Origin: Mesorhizobium sp. ZC-5
Lineage (GTDB): Bacteria > Pseudomonadota > Alphaproteobacteria > Rhizobiales > Rhizobiaceae
Assembly: GCF_025753855.1 (NCBI RefSeq)
Contig: NZ_JAOWPT010000007.1
Coordinates: 1 to 64,000 of the forward strand
Direction of reading: 5' to 3'
DNA: 64,000 nt
A program made the position numbers and the translations under genes. Every line of letters begins with the position of its first letter. The stretch's first letter is position 1. This document shows, one piece after another, positions 1 to 9,222 of the stretch. Below the pieces are notes generated by a model. It saw nothing but the letters and a program-made list of their open reading frames with translations, was not told where the DNA came from and searched no databases.

Positions 1-719
1 GCTGAACAGTTCGGCAGTTCGATCGTCGCCGCCGCGCACTCGTCACCTCCGAATCCCTTCGAAGCCAGTGAATCACCGCTGCGGTCCGGTGGCGAGTGCC
101 TTTTTCAACAGCCTGCTAGACAGCCTTCCTGAGTGAAGGCCGATGCCTCGCAAGACAATAAAGCCACTGCGTCATCCTGAGTGATCGGCATCCACGGTTG
201 GCGTTTTCCGCCACATGTGCCCATTCATCGGGGATGATCGCCAAAGCGACATGGATTCCTCGGGGCTTCTGCTACTCAAGTGCAGGGAGCCATCGCTCCA
301 TTGCATCTGCTCGATATTGTATTGCTCAGAGGCCACACGAGCCTACCAGTCGGCGGGAAGTAACCCTTCTCCTGCTCCCATGCCCACGGCGGCAGAACCA
401 GCGAACTTCCCTTCCGCCGTGGATGCCGCGGCAGCCATCCGTTGACATGAGGGCGGACCGACAATCGCGCTGCGCATGGATCCCGTGACAATGTCTGCTG
501 ATCGAGGCTCGGATAATCATCAAGGATCTGCCGACGCGAGTGGGTTGAGAACATCGGGGACTGCAACGGCGGTTGCGTTGGGAATTCCCTGGCCGGGCGA
601 AGGCCGGGCTGATGCCCGCTGAGCTGCTTCGGGCCGCAGGCGTGCGCCTGCGTTCACCTCATGAGAGCGTCAAGCGCAACGAGGAGATCTAAATCAGGGC
701 CCTCAAACGAATCTTCATC
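1..719. other. Intergenic DNA with no supportable gene
   Basis: All open frames here are short, overlap on both strands and lack a convincing ribosome binding site or a recognisable domain. The stretch looks like decayed accessory DNA leading up to the nod box. I see no RNA gene or complete insertion sequence. Confidence 0.5.
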
Positions 720-779
720 TATCCACAGTATGGATGGTAGCCATTATAACTATCAATTTTACCAATATAACTGGATGCT
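720..779 (+). promoter_or_regulatory. nod box (NodD binding site) for nodM
   Basis: The stretch carries the nod-box landmarks in order: ATCCAC, then TATGGATG, then a spacer, then ATCAATTTTACCAAT, then a GGATG half site. This is close to the rhizobial consensus recognised by flavonoid-activated NodD proteins of the LysR family. It ends about 88 bases before the nodM ATG on the same strand, a usual spacing. Its presence marks the downstream glmS-type gene as the symbiotic copy, nodM. Confidence 0.9.
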
Positions 780-867
780 ACTATAACATCCATGATCAAA
801 GCGAGCAGGTGAACGTCTCCGTGATTGCTGTGGGGCTGACGCTGACGGGAAGAATTCGGGGACGAAC

Positions 868-2691
868 ATGTGCGGGATTGTTGGCATCGTTGGGCTACAG
901 CCAGTATCGGAGCGGTTGGTCGACGCGTTGAAGCGCCTGGAATATCGCGGCTATGATTCAGCCGGCGTTGCGACGATCACCGAGGGTGCCTTGCACCGCC
1001 GGCGCGCAGAGGGAAAGCTTGTCAATCTCGAAAAGAGGCTGAAGGAAGAGCCGCTGAGCGGCACCATCGGCATCGGCCACACGCGTTGGGCAACCCATGG
1101 CGCATCGACGGAACGCAATGCGCACCCACACTTTACCGACGGTGTGGCCGTCGTTCATAACGGCATCATCGAGAATTTCGCCGAGCTGAAGGACGAATTG
1201 ACGGCAGCGGGAGCCCAGTTCCAGACCGACACCGACACCGAGGTTGTCGCGCATCTCTTGGCAAGATACCGCCGCGAGGGCATGACGAGGCAAGAGGCGA
1301 TGCGTGCCATGCTGAAACGCGTCAAAGGCGCGTACGCGCTTGCCATCCTCTTCGAGGATGATCCGTCAACCATCATGGCGGCGCGCAACGGACCACCGCT
1401 GGCGATCGGTCACGGCGACAGTGAGATGTTCCTGGGCTCCGACGCGATCGCACTTGCTCCCTTCACGAATGAAATCACTTATCTTATCGACGGCGACTGG
1501 GCCGTTATCAGCAACACGGGCGCACATATCTTCGATTTCGATGGCCATCCTGTCGAGCGTGCGCGCCAGACCTCCATGGCCGCGGCCTATCTGGTCAACA
1601 AGGGCAACCATCGCCACTTCATGGAGAAGGAAATTTACGAGCAACCCGAGGTCATCTCCCAAGCGCTCGGTCATTATATCAACTTCACAGACAGTCGCGC
1701 TGATACGGTTTCTAGCATCGATTTCGCCAGGATACCGAGCTTGGCGATCTCTGCCTGCGGAACCGCCTATCTCGCCGGATCGATCGGAAAACACTGGTTC
1801 GAGCGCTACGCGCGCCTACCGGTCGAAATCGACGTTGCGTCCGAATTCCGTTACCGCGAGATCCCGTTGTCGCCGCAGTCGGCGGCTCTTTTCATTTCGC
1901 AGTCTGGTGAAACCGCCGATACGCTAGCGTCGCTGAGGTACTGCAAGGAGCTTGGGTTGAAAATTGGCGCCGTCGTCAATGCTGGCGAATCGACCATCGC
2001 TCGGGAGGCCGATGCGGTCTTCCCGATCCTTGCCGGCCCGGAGATCGGCGTGGCCTCCACCAAGGCTTTCACCTGCCAGCTTACCGTTCTTGCCGCACTC
2101 GCCATCGGCGCCGCCAGGGCCCGCGGAACCGTAACCGAAGACGAGGTGCAGGCTCTCGTCAGGAGCCTCGCCGAAATGCCGCGCATCATGGGCCAGGTAC
2201 TAAACAGCATCCAGCCGGAGATCGAACTCCTATCGCGCGAACTGTCAAAATTTCATAACGTCCTGTATCTCGGCCGTGGCACCAGTGTCCCACTGGCGAT
2301 GGAAGGTGCGCTGAAGCTCAAGGAGATTTCCTACATCCATGCCGAGGGCTATGCCGCGGGTGAATTGAAGCACGGCCCGATCGCATTGGTCGACGAGAAC
2401 ATGCCAGTGATCGTCATCGCGCCACATGATCGCTTTTTCGACAAGACCGTCTCCAACATGCAGGAGGTGGCTGCCCGTGGAGGTCGGATTATCCTCATCA
2501 CCGATGAAACAGGGGCGGCCGCATCGAAACTCGACACCATGCACACGATCGTACTGCCGGCCGTCGACGAGATTATCGCGCCGATGATCTTTTCGCTGCC
2601 GATACAGCTTCTTGCCTATCACACGGCGCTCTTCATGGGCACAGATGTCGACCAGCCACGCAATCTCGCAAAATCGGTCACCGTCGAATGA
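868..2691 (+). CDS. nodM: Glutamine-fructose-6-phosphate aminotransferase, nodulation copy NodM
   Basis: Predicted to convert fructose-6-phosphate plus glutamine to glucosamine-6-phosphate in the cytoplasm, feeding the chitooligosaccharide backbone of Nod factor. The protein is 607 residues, the normal GlmS length. It begins MCGIVGIVG, giving the N-terminal Cys nucleophile of the class II glutaminase domain after Met removal. Two SIS sugar-isomerase domains follow (SACGTAYLAG near residue 298, SQSGETADTL near 345, AMEGALKLKE near 478), and the C terminus ends in LAKSVTVE as in GlmS. The gene stands alone behind a nod box, so I call it nodM rather than housekeeping glmS. Nothing looks broken. 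The only alternative is a second housekeeping glmS, which the nod box argues against. Confidence 0.95.
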   Translation: MCGIVGIVGLQPVSERLVDALKRLEYRGYDSAGVATITEGALHRRRAEGKLVNLEKRLKEEPLSGTIGIGHTRWATHGASTERNAHPHFTDGVAVVHNGIIENFAELKDELTAAGAQFQTDTDTEVVAHLLARYRREGMTRQEAMRAMLKRVKGAYALAILFEDDPSTIMAARNGPPLAIGHGDSEMFLGSDAIALAPFTNEITYLIDGDWAVISNTGAHIFDFDGHPVERARQTSMAAAYLVNKGNHRHFMEKEIYEQPEVISQALGHYINFTDSRADTVSSIDFARIPSLAISACGTAYLAGSIGKHWFERYARLPVEIDVASEFRYREIPLSPQSAALFISQSGETADTLASLRYCKELGLKIGAVVNAGESTIAREADAVFPILAGPEIGVASTKAFTCQLTVLAALAIGAARARGTVTEDEVQALVRSLAEMPRIMGQVLNSIQPEIELLSRELSKFHNVLYLGRGTSVPLAMEGALKLKEISYIHAEGYAAGELKHGPIALVDENMPVIVIAPHDRFFDKTVSNMQEVAARGGRIILITDETGAAASKLDTMHTIVLPAVDEIIAPMIFSLPIQLLAYHTALFMGTDVDQPRNLAKSVTVE

Positions 2692-3891
2692 TTGTGAGGC
2701 TTTACAGGTCGCAACGTTCGTCCATCCGAAACTGCCAACATCTTTGTCTTTAGACCCGAAGCCCAGATGACCATTATTGCTCGCCGCAATTTCGGGAAAC
2801 GCGCAGTCGCTGCAGTCATGAAAATCGCCTTTCTTTTTCGGCAGGTCGCATGATTGCGCAGGGCAACCGGATAGAGCTTGCTGAAGCTGGCGTCAGCACG
2901 GCCGTCCGGCAATACATGTCCCCTGGCCGTTGATTGCAAGAATGCGGTCGTTCAGAGTTGGGTTGGCTCGTGTCAGACCGTCGCCGCCGCTTCCTCTTTC
3001 GGATGCATGTGGCCGATGGGTTCCAGAGTTCGAACTCGGCAAATCGCAGGAAGCCCTGTTCTGCGATGCGCCCGCCGGCTCGCATCAAGTTGCAACCGGG
3101 TTGAGCCGCTTCGCGCGGCAGCCCAGTGACAACTGGCCTATGAGGCGAGCACGAACGAGGCATCAATCCGGGCTCGAGCATATTGGTCGAGACACCCATG
3201 ATGACTATGGCGGCTGTGCCGACGAGCAATAGCCGGAACGAGAACGCGGCAAGCGCACCGTTGGCCTAAGGCGGCAGTTGGCGGCTCGACGCTGAAGCTG
3301 CTGGGCAACCAGGCGGCCGACGACTATCGATGGCTGAAGCCGATGATCTGCACCCTATGGTGCCTTTGATCTCCATCTCGCGCAGCGGATTGCTTTCGAC
3401 GTGAAACGGGGGGCCTGGATTGAAAAGACGCAGCCTATTGGGGCCATCGCTTTTGCCACTCTCGTCAGAGGTATCGAGGATGACGCCATAGGCCGTTGAG
3501 TACCCGGGACTGGCTTCGATGGCTCGCCACCGTCGCGTGCATAAGGGATGTCTTTGAAGCGCCCGTAGCCGTGGAGCAGCTTGCCGGACACCGACCAAGC
3601 ATGCCGGGTTCATTTTCCCAAGCACGGGTATGCTCGGCAAGTTGCACGAAACGCTGGCATTGTCTTTCGCTGGCATTGACTTTCAAAGACGACGGCAGCG
3701 GACGCAGATAGGCAAAGGTGACCAAGGAGGTGGTCAGAGCCCGCGGCGCTTTCGGCTATCCTCGGCCGGCCATCTCAGGGAAAGGAACCAAGATGTCGGC
3801 TTCACCATCCAGCATTCCATACGCCTGGCCGGAAGCGCAACGCCAATGTTTCGACTAGCACAGGTCGCGGTGTCCAACTCACATACCCACA
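2692..3891. other. Long decayed region, no supportable gene
   Basis: About 1.2 kb with many short overlapping frames on both strands. None has a recognisable domain, a good ribosome binding site or convincing codon structure. A minus-strand frame at about 3330-3550 looks faintly protein-like but is interrupted and unidentifiable. I read the stretch as decayed genes. Confidence 0.5.
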
Positions 3892-4143
3892 TCACGCAGC
3901 GTCCAATATGTCCGACTCTTCAAGAATTCCCACAGGCAGGGACAGCGATCTGGCGATGCGATGCCGATAGCCCTTGTTGTACCTCAGACCCGACTCGATG
4001 TTTTGGATTTCCTCAGCGGCTAGCCCGCATGCCACCGCCAGGTCCTCGATCGTATATCCGAGGTGCTCACGATAAGCGCGAATGACGTGGGTTCCCTCCG
4101 ATATAGCCTTCAAAACCGGCTCGGGAATGCGCGAAGCCTTCAT
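3892..4143 (-). CDS. Small XRE-type helix-turn-helix regulator
   Basis: An 83-residue protein from an ATG at 4143 that follows an excellent ribosome binding site (GGAGG, 5-base spacer); the open frame extends further upstream without any better start. The core, VIRAYREHLGYTIEDLAVAC followed by GLAAEEIQNIESG, has the pattern of a Cro/C1-type HTH: helix, turn, recognition helix, then the IE-G segment. It is probably a DNA-binding regulator or the antitoxin of a lost pair. No partner gene is recognisable nearby and both flanks are decayed. Its target is unknown. Confidence 0.7.
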   Translation of the reverse strand: MKASRIPEPVLKAISEGTHVIRAYREHLGYTIEDLAVACGLAAEEIQNIESGLRYNKGYRHRIARSLSLPVGILEESDILDAA

Positions 4144-4572
4144 AAACACCTCCAAGAAGACCAGGGCACCTGACAAATCGGGAGACTTCTTCCCCCGATC
4201 TGGCGCTCCCGGCAATTCAAATAAATGGACGTCGATTCGGCCGATAGGCCCCATCCATGGAATGGGCCACCTGAAATTGGCAGCCAAATCGGGATATGGC
4301 GGTTCAGCTGGTTCTGATCAAGTCCAAGAACCTGCCCTAAGACGGGCCTGATCGGCTGAAGCATCACTCCCTGCGATTCCGCGGCTTGTCATCGCCGATG
4401 GCTTTTGCTGAACAGGAACTCGAACTCGCGCCTGCCGCCACGTCCAGTGGCGGGCCTGTGCACCGAGCCTGGCGGACGCTTACTCCATTGCTGACCACCG
4501 TCAAAAAAGCCCTGTTAACCAGATTTTTAATCCGCCAATCCTTATTCGCAGACTGAAAGGGTGAGGTGACCG
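4144..4572. other. Intergenic region
   Basis: Between the divergent XRE gene and the DUF6074-like gene. It must hold their promoters. Open frames here are overlapping shadows without domains, and I see no clear operator. Confidence 0.4.
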
Positions 4573-4824
4573 ATGTGTGATTCAAACATAAGCGCGTTTC
4601 CGCTGCATCGGCGGCGGAAATTGGTCGAAGGTATTGCCCGGGTCCTGCAATCCAGGAACAGAAAGGACGCACACGACTTCTGGCGCAGCACCGCCAAGAA
4701 AATTCTCGTTCAACTGTCCGAATCGGGAATTGCACCGGGGCTCGCCGAACAGGAAGTTAGAATGCTTCTTCATGCTGTCTTAGGCGATATAGCCACCCGC
4801 AGTGCTGCGACACGTGCGCGATAG
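4573..4824 (+). CDS. Small DUF6074-like rhizobial protein
   Basis: An 83-residue protein starting with MCDSNISAFPLHRRRKLVEG. The 'FPLxRRrxLV' opening and the later pattern of a short helical body (WRSTAKKILVQLSESGIAP, then an LAEQEVRMLLHAV helix) match the DUF6074 family found in many copies on rhizobial replicons. Function is unknown; the size and charge pattern suggest a small nucleic-acid-associated or regulatory protein, which is inference. The start has GGTGAGGTGAC just upstream. It stands alone between decayed regions. Confidence 0.65.
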   Translation: MCDSNISAFPLHRRRKLVEGIARVLQSRNRKDAHDFWRSTAKKILVQLSESGIAPGLAEQEVRMLLHAVLGDIATRSAATRAR

Positions 4825-5680
4825 CATCGGCTCGCGACGAAGGGATTGCTGACGGCGTGCTTGTGCTGGTCGGCAGGGCGATACTGACTGGAACATCAAG
4901 GTAGCCGGCGAGAGCGGCCCATCACGTTAGCAACGATCTGCCGACATCCCGCGCCGCTCGTACGAGCGCATAGCGCACCCAGACGTTACTGGGTTGACTA
5001 TAGGCATCTAAATCGCGAAAAGGGGCCGCTCTTCGTGAGTGGCGTGCGCCGGCAGTCTAACCCCAAGCCCCCCGCCCAGGCTGCCGGCGCGCTTCTAGGA
5101 ATGCCGAGGTAGGGCGCACCGACGCCTCCTTTGCCGATCCCCCAGCAGGCAGCCAGTGTGACCGTCGCATGCGCGTAAACTCTTGCGCTTCCTCTGGCGC
5201 GTCAAGCCCACCGCCATGGGGTGCGCCAGTTTGGTGTTCACCCACCTGCCATTTGCGATCATGTGTCGACGTGACCCAGCAAGAGCACCGGAAGCTCCTG
5301 CCTGCTTGAAAAAAGGCAGGGCGGCGCGGCGGCGCCGCTGTTGCCATGTCGGAGTTTCCCTTGGCATAGGATCAGAGCCCTTCGACTTCCGCCAGAAGGA
5401 GGCGATGGTGGTCGATTCTCCCGCCTCCGAATTCGGCGGCACCGGGGGCGGCAGGGCCAGGCCCCATTTGCGCGTTGCGAAAACCGCGGTGAATGTTGCT
5501 CGATGCCAGGCAGAGACCTCGCTCTAAACGATCGCATCGATGCAACGTAAGATTGGTCGCCATGGTCACGGTCACTGCTTTGCCGCGGTCGCCGGAGCCG
5601 TTGTCGAGCACGACTGTCATCCCGGCGATGTCGGCGCCGATGTCGCATGCAAAAATCCACAGATTCACTCCGGCCAAATG
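4825..5680. other. Decayed region, no supportable gene
   Basis: Open frames on both strands overlap each other and carry no recognised motif. The only nearby gene with support is the minus-strand gene ending at 5681. Confidence 0.45.
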
Positions 5681-6070
5681 TTAGCTGCCAAGCATATGCC
5701 CGGCCTTTCGCAAGGCGCCCAGAAAGAGACTGGCATGGTCGTCGACATCGATCTTGGCCTGCATCGGCAGGGGCATGCTGGTCCAGTTCTCCAATGGCGC
5801 AATGAAACGTGAGAAAGCGCCGTTGACGATGCAATGGCGGGTAACATGGCCTTGTCTGTCCAAAGCCAGCACGCCGGCCTGGTCGCCCGGATATCGGATG
5901 GCTGCGACCCGCTGGACCTCAGCGTCGCCGTCGACTCGCACGTCGAAAAGCAGGATACCACGGCTCCTGGCGGCTATCGCCGCGGCTTTTTCAGTGAAGC
6001 TTAAGGGGAGTGAGCGGACGCTTTCGACCGCCATCTGGAAAACCATCAAGTCCAGTTCATTTACGGCCAT
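5681..6070 (-). CDS. Uncharacterised protein, paralogue of the gene at 13113-13502
   Basis: About 129 residues if started at the ATG at 6070; the frame is open to 6151. I do not recognise the family. Its core reads LLFDVRVDGDAEVQRVAAIR, then a segment with D-R-Q-G, then WTSMP and a C-terminal ASLFLGALRKAGHM. The same order of motifs occurs in the protein at 13113-13502 (LFDIRVDGD, RMAAIGY, WNSLP, ASILLAKLRKSG), so the two are paralogues. That shared conservation is the best evidence that both frames are real. There is no signal peptide or membrane segment, so a cytoplasmic location is likely. No clear ribosome binding site fixes the start. Confidence 0.55.
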   Translation of the reverse strand: MAVNELDLMVFQMAVESVRSLPLSFTEKAAAIAARSRGILLFDVRVDGDAEVQRVAAIRYPGDQAGVLALDRQGHVTRHCIVNGAFSRFIAPLENWTSMPLPMQAKIDVDDHASLFLGALRKAGHMLGS

Positions 6071-6428
6071 AAGGGTAATTGCGCGCAACACAGGGGTGAT
6101 TGCAATCGACGCCCACGGCTTGTTCACAGATGTAGGTCCACCGCCGATCATTTAGTTTGGATTTGCCATCGGCCCCTGACCGACGACGTGCTGCGGTTCG
6201 AACCGCTCCTGTAGCGGAAGGCGCGGGCAGTTCGTGAAGTTGGGCTTCTGCTCGACGACCGTTAATGACTTCCGTCACTGGAAGTTCGGGATCCGTGATT
6301 GAACCGTCGAGAACCTTGCCGTTTCGTGTGTCCGACTTTTCCAGGCTCAGCGTCACCTGTGAGCCCCGCGCACCGCGGCACGTCAGCGCATCAAACTCGT
6401 CCCCCCGTTCACAAACGAGACTCCCTGA

Positions 6429-6490
6429 GGTACTGCGAGCGCAGAGAAATCTCCGGTCGCAGCCTACCCGGTCAAAACAGGGACCCCACG
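6429..6490 (+). promoter_or_regulatory. Structured mRNA leader of queC that can hide its ribosome binding site
   Basis: Two nested inverted repeats fold the leader: GGTA (6429-6432) with TACC (6465-6468), and TGCGA (6434-6438) with TCGCA (6457-6461), topped by GAG/CTC (6444-6446 with 6451-6453). A second hairpin pairs GGTC (6470-6473) with GACC (6482-6485) and encloses the AGGGA ribosome binding site of queC. This is the layout of a translational switch. It does not match the preQ1-I consensus as I know it, so I call it only a candidate regulatory leader. Confidence 0.45.
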
Positions 6491-7189
6491 ATGAAGACTC
6501 TCGTCATCTGCTCCGGCGGACTGGACTCCGTTTCCCTTGCTCACAAGGTGGCGGCGGAGCACGAACTCGCCGGCCTCCTATCTTTCGATTACGGCCAACG
6601 ACACAGGAAGGAGTTGCGCTTTGCCGCTCTTTGCGCGGAGCGACTGAGCGTCCCGCACCGCATCATCGACATTCGTGAAATCGGCCGCGGCCTGTCCGGG
6701 TCCGCGCTGACGGATAATGTGGCTGTGCCCGACGGCCACTACGCTGAAGACACGATGAAGACCACGGTCGTGCCGAACCGGAACGCCATCATGTTGGCCA
6801 TCGCCTTCGGTCTCGCGGCCGCTCGCCGCGCTGACGCGGTGGCGACGGCCGTGCATGGTGGGGATCATTTTATCTATCCGGACTGCCGGCCAGCCTTCAT
6901 CGACGCTTTCCAGGTGATGCAAGACCGCGCGCTCGACGGCTACGCGAACATCCGCCTCTATGCGCCTTATGTGAACCTCACGAAGGCGGACATCGTTGGT
7001 GATGGAGCAACATACGGCACGCCATTTGTCGAGACTTGGTCCTGCTACAAGGGCGCCGAGCGTCACTGTGGACGGTGCGGGACCTGCGTCGAGCGGCGCG
7101 AGGCGTTTCATCTCTCCGGGTGCCCGGACCCCACCGACTACGAGGACACCGACTTCTGGCTCGAGGCGCTGCGGAGGAGGAGCGTGTAA
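6491..7189 (+). CDS. queC: 7-cyano-7-deazaguanine synthase QueC
   Basis: Makes preQ0 from 7-carboxy-7-deazaguanine, ammonia and ATP, the last step of the shared preQ0 route to the modified tRNA base queuosine. The protein has 232 residues, normal for QueC. It shows the PP-loop ATP-binding motif SGGLDS near residue 8, the family segment FDYGQRHRKEL, and the C-terminal zinc cysteines in CYKGAERHCGRCGTC. The ATG at 6491 follows AGGGACCCC; an upstream in-frame start at 6299 would add residues unlike the family. The stop overlaps the queD start as TAATG, so queC, queD and queE form one translationally coupled operon. Confidence 0.95.
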   Translation: MKTLVICSGGLDSVSLAHKVAAEHELAGLLSFDYGQRHRKELRFAALCAERLSVPHRIIDIREIGRGLSGSALTDNVAVPDGHYAEDTMKTTVVPNRNAIMLAIAFGLAAARRADAVATAVHGGDHFIYPDCRPAFIDAFQVMQDRALDGYANIRLYAPYVNLTKADIVGDGATYGTPFVETWSCYKGAERHCGRCGTCVERREAFHLSGCPDPTDYEDTDFWLEALRRRSV

Positions 7190-7545
7190 TGTTCCGAATC
7201 ACCAAGGAATTTCACTTCTCGGCCTCGCATCAGCTCATGTCTTTGCCGCCAGACCACCAGTGCGCGCGCCTGCACGGGCATAACTATATCGTCGAAGTGG
7301 AGCTTTCGGCGAAGGAACTGAACGAGCACGGCTTCGTGCGCGACTATCATGACTTGGCACCGCTCAAACGCTATATCGACGAGAGCTTCGACCACCGACA
7401 TCTCAACGACGTGCTGGGACATGGGCAAGTCACGGCGGAATATCTGGCCAGACATTTTTATGAATGGTGCAAGGCACGCCTGCCCGAAACTTCGGCCGTG
7501 CGGGTAAGTGAAACGCCGAAAACATGGGCGGAATGCCGGCCATGA
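7189..7545 (+). CDS. queD: 6-carboxy-5,6,7,8-tetrahydropterin synthase QueD
   Basis: Converts dihydroneopterin triphosphate to 6-carboxytetrahydropterin, the first dedicated step toward preQ0. The 118-residue length fits QueD. The zinc ligands are visible as His14 (FSASH) and the HGH pair at residues 29 and 31, and the catalytic cysteine is Cys25 in [12 protein letters not shown] conserved FDHRHLND segment and a C-terminal [11 protein letters not shown] follow, the family's substrate-binding end. Its start overlaps the queC stop (TAATG) and its stop overlaps the queE start (ATGA). A folE-type enzyme to supply dihydroneopterin triphosphate is not in the window and would come from the chromosome. 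Confidence 0.93.
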   Translation: MFRITKEFHFSASHQLMSLPPDHQCARLHGHNYIVEVELSAKELNEHGFVRDYHDLAPLKRYIDESFDHRHLNDVLGHGQVTAEYLARHFYEWCKARLPETSAVRVSETPKTWAECRP

Positions 7546-8276
7546 CCGATACGCATCCCGCAATCCGCGTGAGTGAGATTTTCGGGCCGACGATCCAGGG
7601 CGAGGGAGTACTTATCGGTTTGCCGACCGTCTTCGTCAGAACCGGCGGGTGTGACTATCGCTGTTCCTGGTGCGACAGCCTGCATGCAGTGGACAATCAA
7701 TTCCGCCATGAATGGGAGACGATGTCCATCGGCGCGGTATGGCAAAACGTGCTTGCGCTTTCCGGTGGCCGCCCGATGATGGTTTCGCTGTCAGGCGGCA
7801 ATCCGGCCATCCAGCCGCTCGGCGCGCTGATCGAGCGCGGCCATGGTGACGGTTACCGTTTTGCGCTGGAAACCCAAGGGTCGGTGGTCAGGGACTGGTT
7901 TGCCGACCTTGACGTGCTGGTCCTCAGCCCAAAGCCGCCCTCAAGCGAAATGACGACCGATTGGGCCGCGCTCGAGGCGTGCCTCCAGGCGGCACAGGGG
8001 AAGCCGCAAATCGTGCTCAAGCTCGTTGTTTTCGATGAGAGTGACTACGCCTTCGCGAAAGACACCGCCGCCAGATTTCCTCGACTTCCGATCTATCTGC
8101 AACCTGGCAATCACACGCCGCCACGTCCGGGAAATGAACAGGCGCCTGTCGACCTTGAAGGAATAGTGAAACGCATGGAGTGGCTGGTTGATAACGTGAC
8201 CCGCGACAGGTGGTTCGAAGCCCGCGTGCTGCCGCAGCTGCATGTTATGCTCTGGGGTAACAAGAGAGGCGTCTAG
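7542..8276 (+). CDS. queE: 7-carboxy-7-deazaguanine synthase QueE (radical SAM)
   Basis: Converts 6-carboxytetrahydropterin to 7-carboxy-7-deazaguanine using S-adenosylmethionine and a 4Fe-4S cluster. The 244-residue protein carries the cluster motif C-x3-C-x2-C at Cys37, Cys41 and Cys44 ([14 protein letters not shown]). Family segments [12 protein letters not shown] and [12 protein letters not shown] follow, the latter the SAM-binding GGNP motif. I chose the ATG at 7542, which overlaps the queD stop as ATGA; an ATG at 7524 is also in frame. Together with queC and queD it completes the preQ0 branch except the first GTP step. Confidence 0.93.
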   Translation: MTDTHPAIRVSEIFGPTIQGEGVLIGLPTVFVRTGGCDYRCSWCDSLHAVDNQFRHEWETMSIGAVWQNVLALSGGRPMMVSLSGGNPAIQPLGALIERGHGDGYRFALETQGSVVRDWFADLDVLVLSPKPPSSEMTTDWAALEACLQAAQGKPQIVLKLVVFDESDYAFAKDTAARFPRLPIYLQPGNHTPPRPGNEQAPVDLEGIVKRMEWLVDNVTRDRWFEARVLPQLHVMLWGNKRGV

Positions 8277-8539
8277 CCTGCCCCGGCTTTTTCACGCAAA
8301 CTGCGCCTGCGGATATTCGGTTGGACGGTTGGCTATGTTCGACGGCGCAATCGGAAGACCTGGGGACTGCTGTCGCCGGCACCAAGAGCGTGGCCAGCTG
8401 CTTCGATAGTTCCCTCCCGATTCGGACTGTTGCCAAGGCGTCGACGAGTGTCGGCCTTGTTGGCGCAGATAGCGAATACGGTTGGCGCTTGCGATCAGGA
8501 GCAGTTCTACCTTCGAGGTCGTTTCTCACCCACTAAATT

Positions 8540-9132
8540 GGAGCCATCCGGGCTGTGCTGGCAACTGTCGAGGCCGCGGGCGCAGTTCTGGTCGATATTG
8601 AGATTCCCGATCTGATTGATCACATCGCCAAGACCTCGCTCTATGGCTGCCATTCCAGGCACGACATCAATGTCTTTTTGGCCTCGCGGCCCAATATGCC
8701 GACCGGCTCGCTCGAGGAAATCAAGGCAATGGTACCTACGATCCTGCGGTCGACCTGCTGGTTGGCATTTTCGACGGGCCAAACAAGCCGGAGGACGATC
8801 CGGACTACTATTTCAAGCTCGCCGCACGTGACCGCTTCCAGCGCGTTAGCAAACATGCGCTCGACGCCATCGTCTTCCCCTCGGTGCAGGTGCTTCCGCC
8901 GCTTCAGGACGAGATTCGCGCCGGCAACCATCCGTGTCTGACCTTCCCGACCAACACGCTGATTGGGTCGCAGACCTGGTTGCCCTCGATCTGCCTGCCC
9001 GCAGGCTTCTGTCAGGGCATTCCGGTTGGCCTCGAACTGCTCGTCCAGCCCTACCGGGAGGCCAATCTGTTCCGCCTCGGATACGGTTTCGAGCAAACGA
9101 CCAAATATCGCAGGCCGCCAGTCTTCGATTAG
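8540..9132 (+). pseudogene. Relic of an amidase-signature family gene
   Basis: Only the C-terminal third or so of an amidase-like protein is left, in two frames. The first carries TVEAAGAVLVDIEIPDLIDH and a following Y-G/H-D-I-N stretch. The second carries LDAIVFPSVQVLPPLQDEI, then TNTLIGSQTWLPSICLPAG and IPVGLELLVQPYREANLF, the classic C-terminal pattern of GatA-like amidases (PxxxLPAGF...GLPVGLELLGxxxxE). The Ser-Ser-Lys catalytic part is missing and a frameshift lies near 8720-8790. It cannot make an active enzyme. Confidence 0.7.
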
Positions 9133-9222
9133 TCCCTTCCGCCATTCGGGCTGCTGGCTGCCTGCACGAACTACTGAGCGGCCCGGCTAGGCGGATTTGG
9201 TCTGTTCCCATGGGAGGCCCAT

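Noticed and set aside
6429-6490. preQ1-I riboswitch upstream of queC
   Set aside because: The stem, loop and A-rich tail do not fit the preQ1-I pattern, so I report only a structured leader of unknown class.
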